42,047 nt of DNA from Candidatus Sungbacteria bacterium RIFCSPHIGHO2_01_FULL_50_25. Its GTDB lineage: Bacteria; Patescibacteriota; Minisyncoccia; Sungbacterales; HO2-52-23. Shown here in pieces: positions 9,729 through 17,263 of this stretch (position 1 is its first letter; every line of letters begins with the position of its first letter). The stretch is from contig MHQD01000026.1 in the NCBI GenBank assembly GCA_001822215.1, forward strand, positions 1 through 42,047, written 5' to 3'. Below the pieces are notes generated by a model. That model saw only the letters and a list, made by a program, of their open reading frames with translations, was not told the origin of the DNA and made no database searches. Position numbers and translations under genes: made by a program.

Positions 9729-10550
9729 CTACTGATGTCCGCCGCCGCCAGAAAACCCCTCCCAGTACCCGAACCGGCCCGCCTCCTGCTCCCAGGCCCG
9801 CCTCTCGCGAGCCAGGTTGTCCTCAAGCCGGCGATTCTGATACCAGTCGGTGAAGGCGCGATTCTCAGCGCCCTCGAACCTTCCGTTCATGTAGCCGAGG
9901 GAGCTTCTGCACAGGTGCGGGTAGGCCTGGCAGGTCGAAATGTGGGGAGTTGGCCCACCAACGACCGGCCTACCACCCCAGTTGGGCATCTGGGGCGGGA
10001 CACCCCACTGGTACCCACCACGATTCCTACCGCCGCGATGTCCTCCGTGCCCGCCCACTGGCACCACCTTGTAGTGATGGTGCTCATGCACCACCACGCG
10101 ACCACCACACGGCGGACCCGGCTGGATGCACATCACCGGCCCGGTGATGGGACCTGGCTGCGGATAGCCCGAAACAGGAGCGTACTGCGGAGCCGGAGCG
10201 TACTGCCCCTGGCCACCGCAGTAGACCTGACCGGTCCGCGGGTCACGGTAGACCTCGTCCCGACCACAGCTGATCGGAACGTTGTCCGTTGCCTCGAGCG
10301 CGAACTGGATGATGCCGCCGATTGCGGCACCTGCCATCGCGCCCTTGGCAGGCCCGATGTCCTTGCCGAGAATCGCGCCGCCAGCTGCCCCGGCAGCAGC
10401 GCCGATCGCGCCCGCGCCGAGGACCCTCTCCAACGACGAGTTACCATTGAAGATATCACCGAGGCCACCCGCCTCGACTCGGGTCGCGCCCACCATGGGC
10501 GCGAACATGACCGCGACGAGCGCGATCACAACCGCCACGAACTTTTTCAT
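9729..10550 (-). CDS. Secreted glycine-zipper protein
   Basis: A 273-residue protein with a signal peptide (MKKFVAVVIALVAVMFAPMVGA). A glycine-zipper segment (GAGAIGAAAGAAGGAILG, then GAMAGAAIGGIIQ) follows, as in outer-surface or membrane-inserting Gly-zipper proteins. The middle is rich in Pro, Gly, Tyr and Gln with a His cluster (VVVHEHHHYKV). The C-terminus is polar and helical (NRRLEDNLARERRAWEQEAGRF). There are several Cys. I chose ATG 10550 because AAGGAGA is correctly spaced for it; the ATG at 10556 overlaps that Shine-Dalgarno. Lysines are mostly AAG, unlike most neighbours. It has its own promoter (10761-10789) and a leader of about 200 nt. Function unknown; probably cell-surface. 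Confidence 0.75.
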   Translation of the reverse strand: MKKFVAVVIALVAVMFAPMVGATRVEAGGLGDIFNGNSSLERVLGAGAIGAAAGAAGGAILGKDIGPAKGAMAGAAIGGIIQFALEATDNVPISCGRDEVYRDPRTGQVYCGGQGQYAPAPQYAPVSGYPQPGPITGPVMCIQPGPPCGGRVVVHEHHHYKVVPVGGHGGHRGGRNRGGYQWGVPPQMPNWGGRPVVGGPTPHISTCQAYPHLCRSSLGYMNGRFEGAENRAFTDWYQNRRLEDNLARERRAWEQEAGRFGYWEGFSGGGGHQ

Positions 10551-10600
10551 GGCCATCTCCTTGCCCCAAGAGGGGGCGGGTTAACGGGTCAAGCACACAA

Positions 10601-10630
10601 AGGTGCCACCCGCCCGTACGAGTGGCACCT
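10601..10630 (-). promoter_or_regulatory. Leader hairpin upstream of the glycine-zipper gene
   Basis: AGGTGCCAC (10601-10609) pairs perfectly with GTGGCACCT (10622-10630) inside the predicted 5' leader; on the minus strand it is followed by TTTGTGTG. A second small hairpin, GCCCC/GGGGC, lies just before the Shine-Dalgarno. This could be an attenuator or a stabilising 5' structure. Confidence 0.55.
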
Positions 10631-10760
10631 CCCTACATTTCTGCAGGGGGACCGCTCGTACTCAGGAATGCCGTATCTTAGCTGTTTTCCAGCACTTCCG
10701 AAGAAGCACCTTTAACAGTTCAGATTAAATGGCTGGTAATTACTTAGGGAACATACACAC

Positions 10761-10789
10761 ATTATACAGGAAATAGACAAAAAGGTCAA
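10761..10789 (-). promoter_or_regulatory. Strong promoter of the glycine-zipper gene
   Basis: On the minus strand, TTGACC (10789-10784), a 17-bp spacer and a perfect TATAAT (10766-10761). The predicted start near 10753 leaves a leader of about 200 nt, which is long for this genome. Confidence 0.85.
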
Positions 10790-10804
10790 GTTATTGTGTA
10801 TAAT
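10774..10804 (+). promoter_or_regulatory. Possible divergent promoter for the DHH-like/pilB genes
   Basis: TAGACA (10774-10779) and TATAAT (10799-10804) with a 19-bp spacer, longer than ideal. It overlaps the minus-strand promoter, so the two could compete. A second -10-like TATAGC (10867-10872) ends 7 nt before the ATG at 10880 and is an alternative. Confidence 0.45.
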
Positions 10805-10879
10805 CTATCCTGTGCGTAACCCTTCGTTGACTCACCCGCGCAATCGCGCTACGAATGGGAACACTTTATAGCGACCAGT

Positions 10880-11989
10880 ATGGACATATCCCGCGCAATT
10901 GATTTTTTGGAAAAAGGAGAGCACGTCGGGCTGTTGCTTCCGGAGCATCCGCCGCTTGACGTCCTTGCCGCGGCGGAAGTGCTTTCGCGCGCGCTTTCAA
11001 AACGGAACAAAACCGTCGGGTTTCTCCACGCGATAGAAATCCCGCGCTACGCAGGAAACGCCAGATTCCCTTTTTTGGAAAAAACGCAAAAGCTCCCGAA
11101 AGAATTCGTGATATCGCTCGATACCGCGCGCTCCCCCGCGTCCGAGCTTCGCTACGAAAAAACGGATTCGAGAATCGACGTCATCTTCTCCCCCAGAAGC
11201 TCGGTGATCCAGCAAGAGCACGTTTCGTTCCGAGAAGGGAAACTTCAGTGCGATTCCATACTCTCCCTTGGCATATCGAATATTGAATCGGTTTCCGGCG
11301 CAATCGCGGATGACCCGGATATTTTTACGCGGACCCCGATTGTCGCAATCACCTCCTCAAAGAACCCGAAACCCTTCGGCGAAATTTCTATTGCCGAAGA
11401 GCGGCCACATTCGGAGATCGCCTATTCCATCGTAGGCGCGCTTGAAAAACTTCCCCCCGAAGAACACGAGGCAACGCTTCTCTTGGCCGGAATCCTTGCG
11501 GCAACCCGGGGGCTTACCGCACGCTCGCTCGCCCCGGAAACCGTGCTTGTGGTTTCTGAACTCATGCGCGCGGGCGCTGATATTTCCGAGGCGCTCGCGC
11601 TTTCGCGCGAGCGAAAGCCCCTCTCCTTGGTCCAGCTCATCGGACGCGCGCATGTCCGCTCAAAAAGCGATTTTGATGACCGGGTGTTTTGGTCGTTTCT
11701 TACGTCGGAGGATTTTGAAAAAACAGGACGCGACGAATCAGACGCCCCTGAGGTCTTACGCGCGCTTTCCCGGGAAGTCCCGTGGGAGCGGGCGCTCGTA
11801 CTCCTTTTCCAAAGCGCGAAAGACTCTCGCGTTCGCGGGTACGTCGCGGGAGACGACGCTGTTCTTGCGCGGATTTCCGAATCAAGGGGGAGCGAATGGA
11901 TTGACGGCGGTATCCTCCTCCCGCACACGTTTGAAACATTCAAAGAAGCGGAAGACGTCGTCGGTTCGTTGCTCGGGTACGCTCTTTGA
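10880..11989 (+). CDS. DHH phosphoesterase-like protein lacking catalytic residues
   Basis: A 369-residue protein whose layout resembles DHH-family phosphoesterases: an N-terminal Rossmann-like start (HVGLLLPEHPPLDVLAAAEVLSR), FVISLDT, a middle helical part (SEIAYSIVGALEKL, LLAGILAATRGL) and a C-terminal DHHA1-like domain. The metal-binding residues are not visible: HxxPDGD has become HPPLDVL, and the DHH motif position reads IDVIFSP. I infer a degenerate, probably non-catalytic family member. It precedes pilB by 66 bp on the same strand and may be linked to pilus function or regulation. The family call is moderate. Confidence 0.6.
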   Translation: MDISRAIDFLEKGEHVGLLLPEHPPLDVLAAAEVLSRALSKRNKTVGFLHAIEIPRYAGNARFPFLEKTQKLPKEFVISLDTARSPASELRYEKTDSRIDVIFSPRSSVIQQEHVSFREGKLQCDSILSLGISNIESVSGAIADDPDIFTRTPIVAITSSKNPKPFGEISIAEERPHSEIAYSIVGALEKLPPEEHEATLLLAGILAATRGLTARSLAPETVLVVSELMRAGADISEALALSRERKPLSLVQLIGRAHVRSKSDFDDRVFWSFLTSEDFEKTGRDESDAPEVLRALSREVPWERALVLLFQSAKDSRVRGYVAGDDAVLARISESRGSEWIDGGILLPHTFETFKEAEDVVGSLLGYAL

Positions 11990-12055
11990 AATACAATGGG
12001 ATAAGCCAGCCAAGTTTTGCGCTCACCACGCGCGCGCTGACGACTGGCGCTTTTC

Positions 12056-13723
12056 ATGCCTGATATCTCTGATGAAAAATTCAATCGCCGCCTCGCGTCC
12101 CTTCGAAAAAAGGAATCGGAAGACGTGGCGAAAATTGTTGCGGATCGCTACAAGCTTCCGTACATAAACCTTTTGTTATTTCCGGTTGAGATCGATGCGG
12201 TGAAAATCCTCCCGGAAGAGCGCGCTCGTTTCGGCGAATGCCTCGTATTCCAGGCAGTCGGGCGGCATATAAAAATCGCGGTGCGGAATCCCGACCGTGA
12301 AGAGACGCAAGGGGTCCTGAAGCATCTCGAGGAAGACCGGTATACGGTTGAGGTGTATATCGGGTCAAAAGAAGGATTGGAACATGGCTGGGAATTTTAC
12401 CGAAAGGTCCCCTCGGAAGAGCACACCGAGGCGGGCGCGGTCCGGGTATCGAGCGAGAAGATAAACTCAATCCGCGAGATGCTGAAAGACATCTCTGCGG
12501 TGAAAGAGCGCATCGAACGGACATTTTACGGAAGAACAACGGATTCTCTCGAGGTATTGATTGCGGGATCCCTTGCGGTCAATGCGTCTGACATTCACAT
12601 CGAGCCCCAGCTTGAGACCGCGCGGCTCCGCTACCGCATGGACGGAGTCTTGCAAGACGTGATCGAGCTTCCGAAAAAACTCTATACGCTGCTCCTTTCG
12701 CGGATTAAGCTCATTTCCGAAATGAAATTGAATATCCACGATCAGGCGCAGGACGGACGCTTCACGATCAAGACGAATATTGAAATCGAGGTCCGCGCAT
12801 CCATGCTTCCCGGACCCTACGGAGAAAATATCGTTCTTCGGATATTGAATCCGGAATCAATCCGCGTGACATTCGAAGAAATGGGCATGCGGCCGTGGAT
12901 GATCAAGGATCTCGACCGGGAACTTAGGCGCCCGAACGGCATGATTCTCACAACCGGCCCCACGGGATCAGGGAAAACAACGACGCTCTATGCGTTTATC
13001 CAGAAAGTGTACAACCCGGAGGTAAAAGTCATCACCATTGAAGACCCGATCGAATACCATCTGAAGGGGATTGAGCAAACGCAGGTTCACCCGGAGGAGG
13101 GGTATGACTTCGCGCGCGGACTTCGTTCGATCGTGCGCCAGGACCCGGACGTCATCCTCGTCGGAGAAATCCGCGATCTCGAGACCGCGGAAACCGCGAT
13201 GAACGCGGCGCTCACCGGGCACCTCGTCTTCTCGACCCTGCACACGAATAACGCCGCGGGAACCGTGCCTCGCTTGATAAACCTCGGCGTGAACCCCGCA
13301 ATCATCGCGCCCGCCATAAACGTTTCCATGGCACAGCGCCTGGTGCGCCGCCTCTGCAACGACTGCAAAACAAAAACGAATATTGGCGCGCCGCTTGAGA
13401 AACGAATCGCAGACGAGCTCAAAGACCTTCCGAAAACAATCCCGCTCCCCCCAAAAGAAGAATGGAACGTGTCGGAGGCGCGCACGGATGGCGACTGCAA
13501 AACCTGCAACGGCATCGGCTATAAGGGGCGCATCGCCGTATTTGAAATCATCTTGATCGATGAGAAAATCCAGGAGCTTATTTTGAAATCGCCCTCGGAA
13601 TATGAAATCAAGCGCGAGGCGCGCCGCCAGGGGCAGATGACGCTTCGCGAAGACGGAATATTGAAAATAATCGCCGGGGTCACGAATTTTAACGAGGTCG
13701 ATCGCGTCATAGGAACTGAATAA
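12056..13723 (+). CDS. pilB: Type IV pilus assembly ATPase PilB/GspE family
   Basis: A 555-residue ATPase. The N-terminal domain (about 1-140) resembles the GspE N-domain; the core has Walker A TTGPTGSGKTTTLYAF (about residue 301), the Asp box and Walker B VIRQ..DPDVILVGEIRD (about 367), the His box HLVFSTLHTNNA, and a four-cysteine zinc motif (CNDCK and CKTCNG). This is the extension ATPase that powers type IV pilus assembly at the inner membrane. No other pil gene is in view. It is followed by a structured intergenic region and a terminator. Confidence 0.93.
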   Translation: MPDISDEKFNRRLASLRKKESEDVAKIVADRYKLPYINLLLFPVEIDAVKILPEERARFGECLVFQAVGRHIKIAVRNPDREETQGVLKHLEEDRYTVEVYIGSKEGLEHGWEFYRKVPSEEHTEAGAVRVSSEKINSIREMLKDISAVKERIERTFYGRTTDSLEVLIAGSLAVNASDIHIEPQLETARLRYRMDGVLQDVIELPKKLYTLLLSRIKLISEMKLNIHDQAQDGRFTIKTNIEIEVRASMLPGPYGENIVLRILNPESIRVTFEEMGMRPWMIKDLDRELRRPNGMILTTGPTGSGKTTTLYAFIQKVYNPEVKVITIEDPIEYHLKGIEQTQVHPEEGYDFARGLRSIVRQDPDVILVGEIRDLETAETAMNAALTGHLVFSTLHTNNAAGTVPRLINLGVNPAIIAPAINVSMAQRLVRRLCNDCKTKTNIGAPLEKRIADELKDLPKTIPLPPKEEWNVSEARTDGDCKTCNGIGYKGRIAVFEIILIDEKIQELILKSPSEYEIKREARRQGQMTLREDGILKIIAGVTNFNEVDRVIGTE

Positions 13724-13728
13724 AAAAT

Positions 13729-13926
13729 GCCGGCCGAGGCCGTGGACAATTACTCCGGTATAGGAACACGGAGGTTAGGATTGTTCCCAGGCACTGTCCA
13801 GCTCGCTACACTCGATATATCGAAATTTCGAAATATCAAGTACGGAGAACCAGACAGCCCTGGTGTAACAATCCCCTTTAAGGCGCCTCGTGAGATTTGC
13901 CTTAATTGTCCACGACCTCGATCGGC
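13729..13926. ncRNA. Candidate structured RNA (or MITE-like element) between pilB and ruvB
   Basis: A 24-bp closing stem joins 13729-13752 to 13903-13926, with one G-U and two C-A oppositions on the plus strand. Inside are CTCCG/CGGAG (13753-13757, 13769-13773), a long arm GGATTGTT/AACAATCC (13778-13785, 13867-13874) continuing as CCAGG/CCTGG and CTGTC/GACAG and ending in GATAT/ATATC with TCGAAATTTCGA, and AAGGC/GCCTT (13880-13884, 13899-13903). On the minus strand the closing stem is followed by ATTTTTT, like a terminator, and a perfect promoter faces it (13982-14010). The strand is undecided. It does not match tmRNA, RNase P, SRP or 5S as I know them; a 6S-like rod is possible. Confidence 0.55.
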
Positions 13927-13937
13927 ACTACGATATT

Positions 13938-13959
13938 AAAAAGGGGTCATCCCCCTTTT
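13938..13959. terminator. Bidirectional terminator hairpin between pilB and ruvB
   Basis: AAAAAGGGG (13938-13946) pairs with CCCCTTTT (13952-13959) over a 5-nt loop. There are four T on the plus strand and five T on the minus strand after the stem. It can end pilB transcription and also intercept minus-strand transcripts from the 13982-14010 promoter. Confidence 0.8.
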
Positions 13960-13981
13960 CATCTCTCATATGAATACGCCC

Positions 13982-14010
13982 ATTATATCACTAAAACTAC
14001 CGCATGTCAA
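13982..14010 (-). promoter_or_regulatory. Perfect consensus promoter pointing away from ruvB
   Basis: On the minus strand, TTGACA (14010-14005), a 17-bp spacer and TATAAT (13987-13982): both hexamers are perfect. The -35 box overlaps the ruvB start codon. Its transcript would start near 13975 and enter the terminator hairpin and then the structured region. No minus-strand protein gene lies downstream. Confidence 0.75.
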
Positions 14011-15023
14011 CTGACGGAGATGTCGCGAAAAAGAAGGAGCGCGACGACCCCGCGCTTGATCTTGCGCTCCGGCCGAAGGAATGGGCGGAGTATATCGGCC
14101 AAGACCACGTGAAAAAAAATCTCCGCGTTTTTATCGATGCTGCGAAAAAACGCGGAGAGCCGCTTGAGCACGTTCTCCTGTCCGGCCCGGCCGGACTCGG
14201 AAAAACGTCTTTGGCCCACCTTGTCGCAAGAGAGATGAATACGAATATACGCGTGACCTCGGGCCCCGCGATAGAGCGCGTGGGAGATCTTGCATCAATC
14301 CTCACAAACCTCATGCCGGGAGATATTCTTTTTATCGACGAGGTTCACCGCCTGAACAAACTTATCGAGGAGGTGCTCTATCCTGCGATGGAATCAAGGA
14401 CTCTTGATATCATTATCGGGAAGGGCCCCTCGGCGCGCACCATCCAGATTGAATTGCCTCCGTTCACCCTTATTGCCGCAACGACTCGCGCGGGGCTTTT
14501 ATCCGGGCCGCTTCGATCGCGATTTGGCGCAAGCTACCGGCTTACTTTTTACACCGCTGAAGATTTGGGGACTATTGTTTCCCGCTCCGCGCGGCTTTTG
14601 AGAACGCCAATCGACGCGGATGCAATCGCGCGCATTGCGCGCTCGTCGCGGTTCACCCCGCGCGTCGCAAACCGGCTCCTTAAGCGCTGCCGCGACTGGG
14701 CCCAGGTCCACGGCACCGGAACCATCACCGACGAGACCGCGCAAAAGATGCTCGCGCTCCTTGAAATCGACGACCTTGGGCTTGAGCCGATGGACAGGCG
14801 GATTCTCGACGTTGTCGTGACAACGTTTTCCGGCGGGCCCGTGGGGCTTCAGGCGCTTGCGGCCGCGACAAGCGAGGAAGAAGATACTATTGTGGAGGTC
14901 TACGAGCCGTATCTCATGCAATTGGGGTTTCTTGAGCGAACGCCCCGCGGCCGGGTTGCCACAGAGCGCGCGTACTCCCACCTCGGGCGCTCTCTGCCCG
15001 TCCAAAAACCGCTCATCACCTAA
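14004..15023 (+). CDS. ruvB: Holliday junction branch migration ATPase RuvB
   Basis: A 339-residue AAA+ motor. Walker A SGPAGLGKTSLA (about 59-70), Walker B LFIDEVHRL (about 109-117), sensor I FTLIAATTRAG, the Arg finger region GPLRSRFG, and a C-terminal winged helix (LGFLERTPRGRVATERAY) are all visible. It drives branch migration with RuvA. It starts a plus-strand run ruvB - 70-aa protein - PH protein - yebC - ruvC with gaps of 1 to 5 nt or overlaps. There is no Shine-Dalgarno; a -10-like TAAAAC (13992-13997) ends 6 nt before the ATG. Confidence 0.97.
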   Translation: MSTDGDVAKKKERDDPALDLALRPKEWAEYIGQDHVKKNLRVFIDAAKKRGEPLEHVLLSGPAGLGKTSLAHLVAREMNTNIRVTSGPAIERVGDLASILTNLMPGDILFIDEVHRLNKLIEEVLYPAMESRTLDIIIGKGPSARTIQIELPPFTLIAATTRAGLLSGPLRSRFGASYRLTFYTAEDLGTIVSRSARLLRTPIDADAIARIARSSRFTPRVANRLLKRCRDWAQVHGTGTITDETAQKMLALLEIDDLGLEPMDRRILDVVVTTFSGGPVGLQALAAATSEEEDTIVEVYEPYLMQLGFLERTPRGRVATERAYSHLGRSLPVQKPLIT

Positions 15024-15027
15024 CCAC

Positions 15028-15240
15028 ATGCTATTCTCGTTTTTCTCAATTGCCTTCCTCGTCTTCTGGGTGCTCTATATTTTTTTTACGGCTTCCATGA
15101 TATACCACATCACCCGGTTTTCCGTTCCGGGGCACCGGGCCCCGAAACTCATTTCTTTGATTTTCATCATCCTCTCGTTCCTTTTATTCGTCCTTTCATC
15201 GTTTTTTTTGTTCGAACTGTACGTGACTTCGCCGAAATAG
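15028..15240 (+). CDS. Small two-helix membrane protein
   Basis: A 70-residue protein with two transmembrane helices (LFSFFSIAFLVFWVLYIFF and LISLIFIILSFLLFVLSSFF) joined by a short polar loop. It starts 4 nt after ruvB and stops 1 nt before the PH-domain protein, so it is clearly part of the operon. Family unknown. Confidence 0.7.
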   Translation: MLFSFFSIAFLVFWVLYIFFTASMIYHITRFSVPGHRAPKLISLIFIILSFLLFVLSSFFLFELYVTSPK

Positions 15241-15241
15241 C

Positions 15242-15787
15242 ATGATCTCTCTTTACGAAAACGAAAAAATCCTCATCATTGTATGGAAACATTGGTTCGT
15301 CATGCTCCGCACCCTCCTTTTGTTTTTGGGGATTCTTTTGTTCCCCGTTGTTGTGATGCTCTTTCTTCCGTACGCCGAGCGCTTCTTCCCTCCCGAGCTT
15401 TTCCGTCCGGCGACAAACTTTTTCCTCGTGCTCTATTTCGCGCTCCTTGCCGCGTTTTTGTTCCACGAATGGATTGACTACTTTCTTGATACGTGGATCA
15501 TCACGACGAAACGCATCATCGACGTTGAACAACACGGGCTTTTCAGCCGCGAGGTGTCAGAAATCCCGCTTTCTCGCGTACAGGACATCACGATCGAGGT
15601 CCACGGCATTATCGAGACCCTTCTCGGGTTCGGAACAATCCGGATACAAACCGCGGGCGAGCGAGATTTTTATATTCATGACGTTCCCCGCCTCCAGACG
15701 CTCAAAGATCTTATTATGCAGTCTGCGGGTGCGGGAAAGATGGCGGCGGCCGACGAGCGCGCGCTCGCTCAAAAACCGCAAGAGTAA
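15242..15787 (+). CDS. PH domain-containing membrane protein (YdbS-like)
   Basis: A 181-residue protein with two N-terminal transmembrane helices (FVMLRTLLLFLGILLFPVVVMLF; NFFLVLYFALLAAFLFHEW), then a bacterial PH-type domain (DTWIITTKRIIDVEQHGLFSREVSEIPLSR, VQDITIEV, GTIRIQTAG). The domain is on the cytoplasmic side by the usual topology. The tail is Ala-rich. Function is unknown. It lies between the 70-aa protein and yebC in the ruvB operon. Confidence 0.8.
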   Translation: MISLYENEKILIIVWKHWFVMLRTLLLFLGILLFPVVVMLFLPYAERFFPPELFRPATNFFLVLYFALLAAFLFHEWIDYFLDTWIITTKRIIDVEQHGLFSREVSEIPLSRVQDITIEVHGIIETLLGFGTIRIQTAGERDFYIHDVPRLQTLKDLIMQSAGAGKMAAADERALAQKPQE

Positions 15788-15792
15788 AAACC

Positions 15793-16536
15793 ATGTCGGG
15801 GCATTCGAAGTGGGCGCAAATAAAGCATAAGAAGGCGACGACCGACCAGAAACGCGGAATCCTTTTTTCGAAAATCGCGCGGGAAATCACTGTCGCGGCG
15901 CGCGCGGGATCTGTCGATCCCGCGACAAACCAGCGCCTTCGCGCGGCGATTGAACGCGCGCGCTCATTTGGCATTCCGAAAGAAAACGTCGAGCGCGCGA
16001 TTGAGCGCGCGTCTGGAGCGGCTGGCGCAGAATCACTCCACGAATTTCTCTGCGAAGCCCTTGGCCCGAAAGGAATCCTTGTTATCATAGAAGGCATTAC
16101 CGACAACAAAAACAGGTCGCTCGCAGAGATACGCCTTGTCCTTTCCCGGCACGGCGCAAGGCCCGCAGACCCGGGATCCATTCTTTGGAATTTTGAAAAA
16201 CGCGGGTCGTTCGAGGCTGACCTTTCCGTGACCAAAGGACCGGCGCTCGATGATATTGAGCTTGCGATTATCGACGCCGGCGCGACTGATATTAAAAAAG
16301 ATGATTCCTGCTGGGTCATAGAATCAACTCCGTCCCAGATCGAAGGGGTACGAAGCGCCCTGGCCTCGCGCGGGATCGCCGCAAAAGAGACGGCTTTCGT
16401 CTACCACGCAAAAACCAGCGCATCCCCGTCTCCAGAAAGCGAAAAAATGCTTCACGATCTTGTTGAGGCGCTTGAGGGCCTTGATGACGTCCAAAACGTA
16501 TACACGAATAGCAACGGCGATACAAGTGATTTATGA
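15793..16536 (+). CDS. yebC: YebC/PmpR family protein (TACO1-like)
   Basis: A 247-residue protein beginning MSGHSKWAQIKHKKATTDQKRG, the family's hallmark, with GPKGILVIIEGITDNKNR in the middle domain. Family members have been described both as DNA-binding regulators and as translation factors helping polyproline or stalled synthesis. It overlaps ruvC by 4 nt (ATGA), the common yebC-ruvC coupling. Confidence 0.95.
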   Translation: MSGHSKWAQIKHKKATTDQKRGILFSKIAREITVAARAGSVDPATNQRLRAAIERARSFGIPKENVERAIERASGAAGAESLHEFLCEALGPKGILVIIEGITDNKNRSLAEIRLVLSRHGARPADPGSILWNFEKRGSFEADLSVTKGPALDDIELAIIDAGATDIKKDDSCWVIESTPSQIEGVRSALASRGIAAKETAFVYHAKTSASPSPESEKMLHDLVEALEGLDDVQNVYTNSNGDTSDL

Positions 16537-17027
16537 TTATTCTCGGAATAGACCCGGGCACAACCGCTACTGGATACGCTGTTCTTGACTGCGCTGTTTC
16601 GAAACCCGTCCTTCTTGAATCGGGGCTTTTGCGCGCGCCGCGGGACAGCGCCCAGGCGCGCCTTACGGGTATTCACGATTCCCTCACCTCGATCATTCGA
16701 AAGTGGCGGCCGTCCTCTCTCGCGGTCGAGAAACTATACTTTGAAAAGAACAAAAAGACGGCGATGGCGGTTTCAGAAACCCGTGGAATAATCCTCTTGA
16801 CAGCCGCAATTCAAAAAATTACACTCTCGGAGTATAGTCCGCTTGAGGTGAAAAAGGCCGTCACGGGATACGGGCGCGCGGAAAAACCGGCGGTTGAAAA
16901 AATAATACGCTTTTCGGTCGCGGGGGCTGAATCGATGAACGCAAAAGACGACGTATTCGACGCAATCGCGATCGCCTTCACCGACCACCTGCTGGGAAAA
17001 TTCAGAAGCCGACAAAATACAAAATAA
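16533..17027 (+). CDS. ruvC: Crossover junction endodeoxyribonuclease RuvC
   Basis: A 164-residue Holliday junction resolvase. The catalytic acids are visible: the first Asp in ILGIDPGTTATGYA, Glu in LAVEKLYFEKN, and the Asp pair in KDDVFDAIAIA. The DNA-contact segment VKKAVTGYGRAEK is also present. It is coupled to yebC by an ATGA overlap. With RuvA and RuvB, this gives a complete RuvABC set in the window. Confidence 0.96.
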   Translation: MIILGIDPGTTATGYAVLDCAVSKPVLLESGLLRAPRDSAQARLTGIHDSLTSIIRKWRPSSLAVEKLYFEKNKKTAMAVSETRGIILLTAAIQKITLSEYSPLEVKKAVTGYGRAEKPAVEKIIRFSVAGAESMNAKDDVFDAIAIAFTDHLLGKFRSRQNTK

Positions 17028-17081
17028 TTAAATAAAGGTCGAGTTTCGCTATCGCTTTGATAAGCGAACGAACCAATACGT

Positions 17082-17201
17082 ATGGATCAAGACATTTCAA
17101 ACTACGACGAAGAGGAGGACGTCGACTACGAGGACGACTACGACGAAGAGGAAGAGGACGACAAAGAGGATACAGACGACCTTGAGGGCGACGAGGAATA
17201 G
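17082..17201 (+). CDS. 39-residue highly acidic protein
   Basis: ATG 17082 to TAG 17201 encodes a peptide made mostly of Asp, Glu and Tyr (MDQDISNYDEEEDVDYEDD at the start), with a single Lys. It lies 54 nt after ruvC and 14 nt before a strong bidirectional terminator, so it is inside a transcribed unit. There is no Shine-Dalgarno. It may be a real acidic micro-protein or translated low-complexity DNA; function unknown. Confidence 0.5.
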   Translation: MDQDISNYDEEEDVDYEDDYDEEEEDDKEDTDDLEGDEE

Positions 17202-17214
17202 ACAAAAAAGAACG

Positions 17215-17247
17215 AAAATACTCCGGCCGGGCCGGAGTATTTTTTTA
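17215..17247. terminator. Bidirectional terminator between ruvC/acidic ORF and tyrS
   Basis: A stem of CTCCGGC (17221-17227) and GCCGGAG (17231-17237), extended by AATA/TATT pairs, with seven T after it on the plus strand and A-rich sequence before it, so it works on both strands between convergent genes. Confidence 0.9.
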
Positions 17248-17263
17248 CATACCCGCTCGCGGA

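Noticed and set aside
9675..10715. Plus-strand open frame of 346 codons opposite the glycine-zipper gene
   Set aside because: It is antisense to a gene with signal peptide, Shine-Dalgarno and promoter; its product is His/Arg/Pro-rich without domains.
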